IMG/VR virus record: IMGVR_UViG_3300025065_000001
Location: 16,545-80,544 of that record
From: a virus
DNA: 64,000 bases
Strand: one strand, 5' to 3'
Positions 1-7,410 of the stretch are shown here, one piece after another. A model generated the notes under the pieces. It was not told the origin of the DNA. It saw only the letters and a program-made list of their open reading frames with translations, and searched no databases. Each line of letters starts with the position of its first letter. The stretch's first letter is position 1. Both the position numbers and the translations under genes were made by a program.

Positions 1-792
1 TCTGTCGGGGCAGCTCCCAATCACGCGTACTGTTCTGAATGTGGTTTCGACTACATGGCCGAAGGCAACGAAATTAGTTTCTGGTTTCGTGAATGTGATA
101 ACGGCCATCGAATCGGTGAGAACGGAACCCACCTTCGCTTAACCGACCTCCGTGCTTGGAAAGAATTATCACTCGTGAACAAAGGCGCGAGTAATAAACC
201 GAAGATACTTGGCTCTGCCAAGCAACGTCTGGGCAAAGACGCATATAACCAGCTTGCCGCTTCAAGTTCTCCTGAAGCCGTACAGTTCAGTTATATGACT
301 TGCTCCCCCACTCAAAGTGAAACAACAGGTGAAACTATGGATTTATCAGCATTAACAAACCAAGTTTCTACGTTGTCCGCAGCTAACGGCAAGCTAGAAG
401 TTAAACTCGAATCGGCAGAGGCAGCGCTTACCGCTTCTCAGTCGGAAGTTGCCGCGCTGAAAGGACAAGTAGAAGAACTAAATACGAAGATTGAAAACGG
501 TTCTGAAACCAAACTTCAATCTGATCTTTCAGCCGCTCAAGCGCAACTTGAAACGGCGAATAAAATTGTCGGCGTGTTCGATGAACAAGTTAAGCTTGCC
601 GCAAAAATGGCGGGTTTGACGTTGGCTGAAGACGCCAGCGCGGACGACAAAATTGAGCTGTTAAAACAAGCTCAAATTAAACTGGCAGCAATCCCAAGGG
701 ATGGTGTTGGCAAAGGTGCGGATACACCGGTAGCTGACGACGTTCTGGTGCTTACTGCCGCGCATAACAGTGCGTTTGTTTCTAATCGATAA
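1..792 (+). CDS. Prohead protease, C-terminal part, fused to scaffold region (partial)
   Basis: The frame is open from base 1, so the gene begins upstream of the window; 263 residues are visible. An early stretch reads AWKELSLVNKGASNKPKI, which resembles the ELSLV-x-GA-x-P end of phage prohead serine proteases. After about residue 110 the protein becomes a long coiled-coil, rich in A, E, Q and K, as in capsid scaffolds. By analogy with lambda C/Nu3, the protease would mature the head and the tail part would act as internal scaffold. A CSECGF sequence lies just inside the left edge. The catalytic serine and histidine are off the window, so the protease call rests on this C-terminal motif, the scaffold-like tail and the position before decoration and capsid genes. 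Confidence 0.72.
   Translation, partial: SVGAAPNHAYCSECGFDYMAEGNEISFWFRECDNGHRIGENGTHLRLTDLRAWKELSLVNKGASNKPKILGSAKQRLGKDAYNQLAASSSPEAVQFSYMTCSPTQSETTGETMDLSALTNQVSTLSAANGKLEVKLESAEAALTASQSEVAALKGQVEELNTKIENGSETKLQSDLSAAQAQLETANKIVGVFDEQVKLAAKMAGLTLAEDASADDKIELLKQAQIKLAAIPRDGVGKGADTPVADDVLVLTAAHNSAFVSNR
337..792 (+). CDS. Putative nested scaffolding protein (internal in-frame start)
   Basis: An in-frame ATG at 337 is preceded by AGGTGA at 327-332, a fair Shine-Dalgarno sequence. It would yield a 151-residue protein (MDLSALTNQVSTL...) that covers just the coiled-coil part of the protease gene. Lambda Nu3 is made the same way, from a start inside gene C. The product would guide procapsid assembly and then be degraded. 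The start is seen in sequence; its use is inference. Confidence 0.55.
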   Translation: MDLSALTNQVSTLSAANGKLEVKLESAEAALTASQSEVAALKGQVEELNTKIENGSETKLQSDLSAAQAQLETANKIVGVFDEQVKLAAKMAGLTLAEDASADDKIELLKQAQIKLAAIPRDGVGKGADTPVADDVLVLTAAHNSAFVSNR

Positions 793-803
793 GGGGAAGA
801 GTC

Positions 804-1196
804 ATGCAAATTGGCGATTTACAACATCAGGGTATCCGCACTGAATCCGCGGCAGCGTCATTCTATTTGGATACCTCTATTACAGGCTTCGACGCCATTG
901 GTAAGCCTGTTTCTATTACCGGTAATTTTACGGTGGGTTTCGGATCAGCAGACGATGAGATTCTAGGTTATCTCGAGTCTTATGAAGACCGTGATGTAGA
1001 AAAAGTAAAAATGGGTGCGGTTTCTTGGCATATGTGTGCGGTTTTTGAATACGCCGGTACAGCGCCAACCGTAGGTGGCAATGTAGTATCAAATGGTGAT
1101 GGTAAGGTAAAGGTTGCCGGAGCTGGGGCGGGTCGCAACGTAGTTGTTACCGCTGTTGATACCACCAACAAAACGGTATCGGTAATCTTCCGTTAA
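804..1196 (+). CDS. Putative capsid decoration / head stabilisation protein
   Basis: A 130-residue protein lies between the scaffold and the major capsid gene, the usual place of lambda D-like or cement proteins. It is rich in beta-type sequence (VSITGNFTVGF, VKVAGAGAGRNVVVTAVD) and small residues, as trimeric head decoration proteins are. GGGGAAGAG at 792-800 gives a good ribosome site before the ATG. The call depends on gene order and general composition; no diagnostic motif is visible. Confidence 0.6.
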   Translation: MQIGDLQHQGIRTESAAASFYLDTSITGFDAIGKPVSITGNFTVGFGSADDEILGYLESYEDRDVEKVKMGAVSWHMCAVFEYAGTAPTVGGNVVSNGDGKVKVAGAGAGRNVVVTAVDTTNKTVSVIFR

Positions 1197-1238
1197 TTCG
1201 GAAGATTCAAACCGCAAATAAAAATTTGGAGATTGACG

Positions 1239-2444
1239 ATGCAAGCAGCAAATCTTAGTCAGATTAAACGCGCCCCACTTAACGTGGTTTTAGCGGGTAT
1301 TAATAGTGAGCACAGCGACGAATCTATTCGCGCTGGCGTAAAGCTGGTACAAGCAGCAAAACAATACGGTATTAACGTTCGTGATTACCTAAACCTAGCA
1401 GTTGACGTTCGTGCGTCGAATGATGAAAAGGCTGGTAAAAACTTCCGTTTGGATAACGGTAACTTTATGACCGGCTACCAAGCCGCTATCGTAGAGTTGA
1501 ACCTTCCGTTCAAAAACGCTTTTGAGCAAGGCATTACCCTTCAAGCTGCAGCGGATACTTTCAGTGCACGCCCAGGCTCTCGCGCACTTTTCCCAGAAGT
1601 TATCGATGATATGCTTCAGTGGAATACGCGCCAAGATATGTTCGAATCAACGGCCCCTATGGTGGCGCAAACCCGAACTATCACTGGTAATGAACTTATT
1701 ACCACCGCAATTTTTGACGACCAAGGCCAGCTAAATACTTCGCCTATCGCGGAACTTGCGAACATTCCGATGCAGACTATCAAAAGCTCTGATAAGTCGG
1801 TTAAGTTCTTCAAACATGGTTCTGGTATCCGTACCTCATACGAATTCGAACGTCGTGTGAGCTTAGATATTCTTACCCCATATGCTGCCCGTATAGCGCG
1901 TAACAAAGAAATCAGCAAAGTGAAGATGGCTACCTCGCTATTGATCAATGGTGATGGTGTTCACGAAGCTGCAGAAGTGGTTCCAGCTTCTAATTATAAA
2001 GATTGGGATGCGGCTAAAGGCCTTAAAGGTAACTATGTTGCCTTAGCGGACTTCTTGGCGCAACGTGCGCGTAAAGGCGTACCGGTTGATACTATCGTAG
2101 GTAACTACGATATGTGGCTAGAACTGTTCCTAATGTTCTTACCAACTCAACCTAACGGTAAGTCTACCTCTGAAATTCTTCAGGAGAACGGTGGTCCTCG
2201 CGTGGCTCTGGCCATGGACTTCTTAAGCGGTGTCAACTTCCATATTTCAAGCTCAGCCCCTACGGGTAAGCTGATTTGTTATTCGAAGGCTGACACGCTG
2301 GAAGAACTTATCGAAGCCGGTTCTGTACTGTCTGAGTCTGAGACAGCAATCAAGAACCAGTCGATTACTTACGTGAAAACTGAGAACTCAGGCTATCGCC
2401 TAGTTTACGGTGATACTCGCGTAATCTTCGATACCACGGCCTAA
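1239..2444 (+). CDS. Major capsid protein
   Basis: A 401-residue protein follows protease, scaffold and decoration genes. Features fitting an E-like/HK97-fold capsid subunit are the AALFPEVI-like SRALFPEVIDDML segment, an FKHGSGIRTSYEFERRVSLDILTPYAARIAR segment (in two halves), and a C-terminal VYGDTRVIFDT. I place the start at ATG 1239 rather than TTG 1233, because GGAG at 1228-1231 is then 7 bases away. The start box (GGAGATTGACGAT, 1228-1240) overlaps the ribosome site and start codon. Its one change from consensus (A to G) still allows a G-U pair with the sRNA at 13191-13269. Confidence 0.85.
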   Translation: MQAANLSQIKRAPLNVVLAGINSEHSDESIRAGVKLVQAAKQYGINVRDYLNLAVDVRASNDEKAGKNFRLDNGNFMTGYQAAIVELNLPFKNAFEQGITLQAAADTFSARPGSRALFPEVIDDMLQWNTRQDMFESTAPMVAQTRTITGNELITTAIFDDQGQLNTSPIAELANIPMQTIKSSDKSVKFFKHGSGIRTSYEFERRVSLDILTPYAARIARNKEISKVKMATSLLINGDGVHEAAEVVPASNYKDWDAAKGLKGNYVALADFLAQRARKGVPVDTIVGNYDMWLELFLMFLPTQPNGKSTSEILQENGGPRVALAMDFLSGVNFHISSSAPTGKLICYSKADTLEELIEAGSVLSESETAIKNQSITYVKTENSGYRLVYGDTRVIFDTTA

Positions 2445-2454
2445 CCAACAATAA

Positions 2455-2472
2455 CCCCCTTAATTAAGGGGG
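2455..2472 (+). repeat. Perfect 18-bp palindrome after the capsid gene
   Basis: CCCCCTTAATTAAGGGGG can fold into a 7-bp stem with a 4-base loop. It lies 11 bases after the capsid stop and ends 7 bases before the GGAG of the next gene. There is no T-run, so it is more likely a 3' RNA-stabilising hairpin for the highly expressed capsid message than a full terminator. Confidence 0.55.
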
Positions 2473-2491
2473 CTACTTGGAGAATCAACTA

Positions 2492-2929
2492 ATGAAAATG
2501 ATCTTAGCTAAAACCACTAAAAATTTTATGCTAATGACGCGTTTCGGAATTATTGAAGCGTTCCGCCCTTCGGTAATTGGCCATTGCACGGAAGTGGACC
2601 AGTTTGTTTCACAGCAGCAAATAAAGGTGCTGGATAACGACTTGCCAGATAACGCCACGGATGAAGAGTTCAAAAAGTTCTTTGACGATCACGATGGTGA
2701 CTGGGAAACCGCACTGGAAAATTTCAAGCTGAGTCTTGAAGGCATTGAAGAGAGTAAGGAAGACTCTGGCGAAGGTGATAAGGAAGACTCTGATAAAGAG
2801 ACTGGCGAAGGTGATAAGGAAGACTCTGATAAAGAGACTGGTGAAGGTGATACGGACAACTCACCAGAACCGGCACCGGCACCAGCCCCTAAGAAAACCA
2901 CGACTCGCACGACTAAAGCGAAGTCTTAA
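2492..2929 (+). CDS. Head protein with acidic tandem-repeat tail, unknown role
   Basis: A 145-residue protein. Residues 1-85 look globular. After that comes a very acidic tail with two near-identical copies of GEGDKEDSDKET, then a proline/alanine stretch (PEPAPAPAPKK) and a basic end (TTTRTTKAKS). I chose ATG 2492, 9 bases after the GGAG at 2479-2482, over the upstream TTG 2477. It lies between the capsid and the connector genes, so a minor head or head-tail joining role is likely. The 36-base nucleotide repeats could expand or contract by slippage. I do not recognise the N-terminal domain. Confidence 0.65.
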   Translation: MKMILAKTTKNFMLMTRFGIIEAFRPSVIGHCTEVDQFVSQQQIKVLDNDLPDNATDEEFKKFFDDHDGDWETALENFKLSLEGIEESKEDSGEGDKEDSDKETGEGDKEDSDKETGEGDTDNSPEPAPAPAPKKTTTRTTKAKS

Positions 2930-2938
2930 GGAACAACC

Positions 2939-3625
2939 ATGTTAAGTGTCCCAAATAACGAAATGTTAATGCTGACCGAGTTTCAAATAGGTGACTACAC
3001 CTATTTGCCGGACTTTGGGACCGTAAGTGTCTCCCTCAAGGACCAAGAGGGCGTTGAGGTACATTCGGTGGATGTACCTTTTGATGCTGATTACAGCATC
3101 CCTCAAGATATCCTGAAAGTCAGCAGCAGTGATATCTTGAGCTTTTTTAAGTTGACGGTTAAGTTCACTAGCGAAAATCGCCAACGTATTTATACGGATA
3201 TTGTTCGGGTTCATATGGATTTTATGTTTACATCCACACCTTCGAATCTAAGAAGCCTTATCGGGCTATACGAAGAAGAACTTCCTGATAGTGATATTGA
3301 TTTTATTTACTCGTTCAATGAGCTGGTAAATGAACTTGGCCAAGGCCTACTTGAAGATACAAACGCTCGTATCAACAAGTTAATTTTGCTACATGAAGCT
3401 GTGCGCCACCTCCCTGCGTTAGGACTGAAAACTCTAAAGTCTAATGAAATTGACGACACTAAGAAGTCTCGACTATCAAATATTGATATAAAAGCCGTGC
3501 AGGACTCTATTACCTCTCAGTATTGGGCTCACAAATTAACGTTTGAGTCCGTGGCTGAATTCCCTCAACCTCCACTACTTGAGTTTGTGAGCCGAACCGA
3601 CCCATTCACAGGTGAGGACGCATGA
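2939..3625 (+). CDS. Putative head-tail connector (adaptor) protein
   Basis: A 228-residue protein of unknown family in the connector block. The C-terminal half is mostly helical (NELVNELGQGLLEDTNARINKLILLHEAVRHL), and the N-terminal half is beta-rich. Position after the capsid and before a head-closure-like gene suggests an adaptor ring. The last bases overlap the next start (ATGA, 3622-3625). Bases 3446-3456 happen to match most of the start box inside the coding sequence (codons EIDD). Confidence 0.5.
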   Translation: MLSVPNNEMLMLTEFQIGDYTYLPDFGTVSVSLKDQEGVEVHSVDVPFDADYSIPQDILKVSSSDILSFFKLTVKFTSENRQRIYTDIVRVHMDFMFTSTPSNLRSLIGLYEEELPDSDIDFIYSFNELVNELGQGLLEDTNARINKLILLHEAVRHLPALGLKTLKSNEIDDTKKSRLSNIDIKAVQDSITSQYWAHKLTFESVAEFPQPPLLEFVSRTDPFTGEDA

Positions 3626-4104
3626 ATATCTTCACCAGATATACTTCAGGGAATCTTAATTTGGTTGCACGTACTACGCAGCCGAATGAGAGTTTCAGAA
3701 GTCTGGTACCTGTTAGGTCCATGGTGCATATACCAAAGCGATTCAGGGTTAAAGCAGGGGACATTATTCGTAAGAATGAACACACAGCGTTCCTACTGGC
3801 CGAACACCATGCTTACGGCTTAAATAACGTTTTCCTTGGATTGGCTATTAACGCTGAGGTTGATGTTACCTATTCTATTCGCGTCCGCCATCCTGTAACT
3901 GGGTTGGAGACCAATGGCTTTAGTACTGAAAGTGAAACCCTTTCTTGTGTACAGGAAATTGAAACCCCCGCTGAGGTAAAAGGTCTTACGGTCTCACAGG
4001 AGGTCTTTTACTTTGGTTCTGAAATCCCCAGGGATGCCAAGATAAATGGCCGAACCGTAACTAAGGTTATGCCTGTTTCAGGAATTTACCGCGTAGAGGT
4101 GTAG
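3622..4104 (+). CDS. Putative head-closure / neck protein
   Basis: A 160-residue beta-rich protein with no family that I recognise, starting inside the stop of the upstream gene. It sits second in a run of three connector genes. Head-closure or stopper proteins of siphoviruses have this size and position, so the call is positional only. Confidence 0.45.
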   Translation: MNIFTRYTSGNLNLVARTTQPNESFRSLVPVRSMVHIPKRFRVKAGDIIRKNEHTAFLLAEHHAYGLNNVFLGLAINAEVDVTYSIRVRHPVTGLETNGFSTESETLSCVQEIETPAEVKGLTVSQEVFYFGSEIPRDAKINGRTVTKVMPVSGIYRVEV

Positions 4105-4107
4105 GCC

Positions 4108-5016
4108 GTGTCGGTTACCGCTGATTTTCAAGCCCAGTTCGAAGCTCTAGTTACAGGTTTAACAGAAGGGGAAACCGCTTTTGTTCGAAGTGAAATAGAG
4201 TCGGCCACCGTTGCTTTTCTGAATAATGTTTTCACTTCGCTAGCTGCAATGATAAGCGCTATGTCGAAGGAGGCGGAGGTAATTGGTTACGCGCCGAATG
4301 CTTTTGGCTATGAGGGAACGAGTAAACGAATAACCTCACGATGGCAAATTCGCAAAAATATAGGCTTAGGTAAAAAGCCTTTAACTCAAGAGCCGATGTT
4401 GTTCAGGGGGCTCAGTGAGAAAAAAGGCAAGACTTCTCTAGTTCAGTTGCTAAGACGATTAGGCAGCAATAATGATGTTGGTGCAAAGCTTTATACGGGA
4501 CTTGGGGGGCTTTCGTTGTCTCCGGTTGCTACGGGTTCCTCAGCTTTAAAGCCTGGGCTCAAGTTTTCAAAATGGGCGGGTAAAGCTTATAACCCTAGAA
4601 CCCGAGAATATGTGGCGTGGAAAGATGCCGTGATCCCTGCGGTAAATCATTACTTGAGACAAGGTGCGGTTAGAACCAATACAGGTGCAAGATTAGGTCC
4701 CAACTCTAGAGTATCGGTTGAAGGAAGACGAGGCCAGATATCGGTACAACGTGCCTTAGTTGAGGGGTTGGCCAGTGCCGGTATCAACGTGAGCTTCCTA
4801 TCCAAACTCAACAGCTTTTTAGGTGCTAAATCGGACTTTGATGAACTGGCCGACATACTTGAAACGTTAGGCTTAATAGACCAAAAGGAGCGAAACAAGA
4901 TAGGTCATTTGCATAAGTACAAGCACGCTATTTTGTTACCTTACTTTGGCGCCTTACTTTCTAGCACAGGAAAAAATTCTTTAACCGCTTACCTACAACG
5001 AGAGGGTGTCCTTTAA
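4108..5016 (+). CDS. Putative neck / minor tail protein
   Basis: A 302-residue basic protein starting at GTG 4108, with GAGGTG just upstream. It is third in the connector run and ends directly at the next ATG. Its position matches that of lambda Z or similar tail-completion proteins. An internal basic stretch (TNTGARLGPNSRVSVEGRRG) is notable. No family motif is clear. Confidence 0.45.
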   Translation: MSVTADFQAQFEALVTGLTEGETAFVRSEIESATVAFLNNVFTSLAAMISAMSKEAEVIGYAPNAFGYEGTSKRITSRWQIRKNIGLGKKPLTQEPMLFRGLSEKKGKTSLVQLLRRLGSNNDVGAKLYTGLGGLSLSPVATGSSALKPGLKFSKWAGKAYNPRTREYVAWKDAVIPAVNHYLRQGAVRTNTGARLGPNSRVSVEGRRGQISVQRALVEGLASAGINVSFLSKLNSFLGAKSDFDELADILETLGLIDQKERNKIGHLHKYKHAILLPYFGALLSSTGKNSLTAYLQREGVL

Positions 5017-5475
5017 ATGGCCCAGTATATAAATATCCAAGCCTCTCTACTTCGGTTCTGTAGTGATAATGCAAAACTATTGCGTGCGCTTGTCGGAACT
5101 GAATTTAAGAGCCTCAACCTCGATGCCTTTTCCAATGAAGATGAGTTACCGGAAGGGGACTTTATTGGTATTGAGGATTTAGCCGTACAGTCGGCCACGG
5201 ACGATATTCCGCTAGACACACTTTCTGCGGCAGTAACGATTAGTACGGTATCCGACACTAACAATATGCGACTAACAAAAGTCGTAGATCATATTTTTGA
5301 GTGTTTAAGGCCAACGAAAGCCTTTACGCTTTTTGATGAAACTACAGGGGCTAGAAGGGGAAATATTACGTGTATGAATATGACCCAAATTCTTCCTGTT
5401 CAGGACGGAAAAAACTCTCGGGTTATTCAGTCGATAATTTTTCAGGCCTCAGCTTTAGATGAATCGACAAAATGA
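5017..5475 (+). CDS. Putative tail terminator protein
   Basis: A 152-residue protein placed just before the major tail protein, the usual site of lambda U-like tail terminators that cap the tail tube and join it to the head. The call is based on size and position. The 3' end overlaps the convergent minus-strand gene at 5442-5783 by 34 bases. Confidence 0.5.
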   Translation: MAQYINIQASLLRFCSDNAKLLRALVGTEFKSLNLDAFSNEDELPEGDFIGIEDLAVQSATDDIPLDTLSAAVTISTVSDTNNMRLTKVVDHIFECLRPTKAFTLFDETTGARRGNITCMNMTQILPVQDGKNSRVIQSIIFQASALDESTK

Positions 5476-5783
5476 GTAAGTCCTAAGTCCTTCAAGCTGG
5501 CGCAAACAGCGATTTGAAAAGCTTGTTGACGGGTGTATAGTGTTCGTTGGCAGTACTGATCAAGACGATTCAAAACTTTTTTGGGTAGTCTTAAGGTAAA
5601 GCTTTTTGATGATGCCGACTTAGGAACAACACGCATATCGATTGGACTTAAGTTATTGTGTAAAAAGTGGTCTAATAAGACGCGCAACTTGTCCGCATCA
5701 GATTCACCCTCAATAGGTGCTCTGGCTGCGGTCTCAAAAATGTTCGTGGGTGTGATGATTGAAATTGGTGTAAGTTTTGCCAT
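5442..5783 (-). CDS. Ribbon-helix-helix-like protein inserted in tail operon (moron)
   Basis: A 113-residue protein on the strand opposite to all neighbouring structural genes. Its C-terminal half (KSFTLRLPKKVLNRLDQYC then RQQAFQIAVCASLKDLG) has the strand-helix-helix pattern of MetJ/Arc-type DNA-binding proteins. It has a canonical Shine-Dalgarno (AAGGAGGA, 7 bases before ATG) and no start box, unlike most first-in-unit phage genes. That suggests a separately acquired moron gene, perhaps expressed in the lysogen. The DNA-binding call is a pattern judgement. A toxin-antitoxin partner was looked for and not seen. Confidence 0.6.
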   Translation of the reverse strand: MAKLTPISIITPTNIFETAARAPIEGESDADKLRVLLDHFLHNNLSPIDMRVVPKSASSKSFTLRLPKKVLNRLDQYCQRTLYTRQQAFQIAVCASLKDLGLTHFVDSSKAEA

Positions 5784-5838
5784 GTTTCATCCTCCTTCAG
5801 CAAGGTATCAATAATAACCTAAAATTTGGAGATTGACG

Positions 5839-6669
5839 ATGGCTGGTGAAGCTAAAACAACTGATTTTATGTTGGGTACTGCCACTGTAATGATTGGTAA
5901 CCCAGAAGACCTCTACAAACTAAACCCAGAACAACATTCTGTGGGCCTAGTTAAGAATTTCACAATCGAAGCAACCAAGGAACGTTCTGACCTTACCCAA
6001 GGCCGAACTAACGATGTTGTTTTCACACTAACAACCGGTGCCACGACTCGAGGCACATTCGAAATGTATGAATACACCGAAAAGAACCTTGCTTACGCGT
6101 TAGGTCTAGACGGTGGGGAGTTGGTATCTCCTGAAGGTGATGCTCACGTAGTTAAGACTTCTGCTTCTTTCTCAGCCGGTTCGGTTACTCTAGCTCTCAA
6201 TGATGGTACAGGACAGGATATTGAGGTAGGTAGTTGGGTTAGTGTTCGCGACCCTATTTCAGAAAATATTGTTTTAGGTACCGTAAAAACTACTTCAGGA
6301 CTAACGGATGGTACAGCAGCAACCGCTACTATCGAAGTAGAAGTCCCTGACAGCACTATGGCTTGGGAAGTTCCGGCTGGCGCATATGTATCCCTAGTAA
6401 CGGTACTTGATGTGGGCTCAACGGATGTTGACCGAGACTTTGCCGCTAAGGTTCAAGGCCAGCTAGCTAACGGTAAGTGGATCACACTTCTTATTCCTAA
6501 GATGCGTGTTTCTTCAGGTCTTACTATGGCATTTGGTACCGACAACTTCGGTAATACACCGTTTGAGTTTACGCCACTTAAAGTTACACCTTCCGATACT
6601 TACTATGCACCTTTCAAAGGTACCTCTGGTAAGTTAGTTCATGACTCAGTACAAAGCGCATTGTCGTAA
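5839..6669 (+). CDS. Major tail tube protein
   Basis: A 276-residue beta-rich protein between the tail terminator and the tail chaperone genes, the place of the major tail protein (lambda V-like). It contains MLGTATVMIGNPEDLY near the N terminus and repeated beta segments, and an extra Ig-like or insertion part is possible near residues 95-190. ATG 5839 is preferred over TTG 5833, because GGAG is at 5828-5831. The start box at 5828-5840 has the same G-variant as the capsid box. A terminator follows at 6696-6719. Confidence 0.78.
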   Translation: MAGEAKTTDFMLGTATVMIGNPEDLYKLNPEQHSVGLVKNFTIEATKERSDLTQGRTNDVVFTLTTGATTRGTFEMYEYTEKNLAYALGLDGGELVSPEGDAHVVKTSASFSAGSVTLALNDGTGQDIEVGSWVSVRDPISENIVLGTVKTTSGLTDGTAATATIEVEVPDSTMAWEVPAGAYVSLVTVLDVGSTDVDRDFAAKVQGQLANGKWITLLIPKMRVSSGLTMAFGTDNFGNTPFEFTPLKVTPSDTYYAPFKGTSGKLVHDSVQSALS

Positions 6670-6695
6670 AAACCCTGGGTCTAAAAACTGTTTAG

Positions 6696-6719
6696 AAGGC
6701 CTCTTCGGAGGCCTTTTTT
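6696..6719 (+). terminator. Rho-independent terminator after the major tail gene
   Basis: AAGGCCTC-TTCG-GAGGCCTT forms an 8-bp stem with a UUCG tetraloop, followed by a run of six T including the stem end. It lies 27 bases after the tail tube stop and just before the chaperone gene. It would lower downstream transcription relative to the abundant tail tube message. Confidence 0.88.
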
Positions 6720-6732
6720 AAGGAAATTGACG

Positions 6733-7080
6733 ATGAGTGATAACCCTCCTGTAACCTTTACTATCAGCGTTAACGACGAAGATAAAGAAGTTTTCATGAG
6801 TTTTGCGCTACTCAATACCATCACAGGGTATTTTAGAACTGCGGATGAACTCGAACAAATCTTACTAAATCCAGACGTTCGGGCGAGTGTCATTACTGAA
6901 CTCCTATCTGAAAGAAATGAGACGGGCCGAATAACCCAGAATTTCGATATTAATACAATGAAGGCAGACCCAGACCAAATACTGGACTTGCTGGAATGGG
7001 TATCGGAGCACGTTGAGACTTTTTTTATGAAGGCTCTACAAAGAGCCAAGCAACGAATGAAGAAGAAGCAGACCACTTAG
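6733..7080 (+). CDS. Tail assembly chaperone, G-like product
   Basis: A 115-residue protein in the position of lambda G, just before the tape measure gene. The first part is beta-rich and the end is a basic helix (KALQRAKQRMKKKQTT). It is made without frameshifting. ATG 6733 follows GGAAATTGACG directly, so the box at 6722-6734 covers the ribosome site and start codon. See the T7 slippery run at 7020-7026 for the longer product. Confidence 0.75.
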   Translation: MSDNPPVTFTISVNDEDKEVFMSFALLNTITGYFRTADELEQILLNPDVRASVITELLSERNETGRITQNFDINTMKADPDQILDLLEWVSEHVETFFMKALQRAKQRMKKKQTT

Positions 7081-7391
7081 AAGTCTTCAATTCTTGGTAC
7101 CTAAAACTGTCGTTTGAAGAGCAGTTGTGTTTTGTTTTCGAAACGGTACCCAGCCAGCTACAGAAGATATTTTGGTCACATAGTAACCAAGATATCAAAG
7201 TTAAAACCAAGCTAACACTTGGCTTAAAGACTGTCACAATGACCCAAGAGTATGTGACGTTATTGAATGCCGCAGGGACTATCTTCGGTAAAAAAGAAAG
7301 TGGTTCAGGCAAGCCCAGACGTAAAACTACGAGCACGGTACCAAAAGATGAAATAGAAGCTGAGGCCCGAGCAAGAGCCGTTTTTGGGTAA
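6733..7391 (+). CDS. Tail assembly chaperone GT-like frameshift product
   Basis: A -1 shift at 7020-7026 would join the first 98 codons to a second open frame ending at 7391, giving about 219 residues. The second frame is open without a good start codon from the slip site (YEGSTKSQATNEEEADHLEV) through VKTKLTLGLKTV to the end. In lambda and most long-tailed phages the extended protein binds the tape measure while the G part spreads the complex. The frame relation and heptamer are seen; the shift itself is inferred from family behaviour. Confidence 0.72.
7020..7026 (+). other. Programmed -1 frameshift slippery site (T7)
   Basis: Seven T bases read as ACT TTT TTT ATG in the zero frame. Sliding back one base keeps perfect TTT pairing in both tRNA sites. 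The site lies near the end of the G-like frame and opens the T-like frame, as expected for tail chaperones. Confidence 0.7.
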
Positions 7392-7410
7392 CAATTAGGG
7401 GAAATTGACG

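Noticed and set aside
1228-1240. Start box read as a promoter -35 (TTGAC)
   Set aside because: TTGAC is within the box, but no -10 recurs at 16-18 bases downstream, where coding sequence begins, and the start codon is too close for a leader.
1233-1241. TTG as the start codon of box genes (proteins beginning M-T-M)
   Set aside because: TTG would leave only a few bases to the GGA ribosome site. The ATG six bases later has correct spacing, and in other box genes (GACGATATG) TTG would be far from any ribosome site.
3446-3456. Start-box-like sequence inside a connector gene
   Set aside because: GAAATTGACGA encodes E-I-D-D deep in the frame, with no start codon use; probably chance.
5442-5783. 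Toxin-antitoxin pair
   Set aside because: A ribbon-helix-helix protein could be an antitoxin, but no second small gene lies beside it on the same strand.
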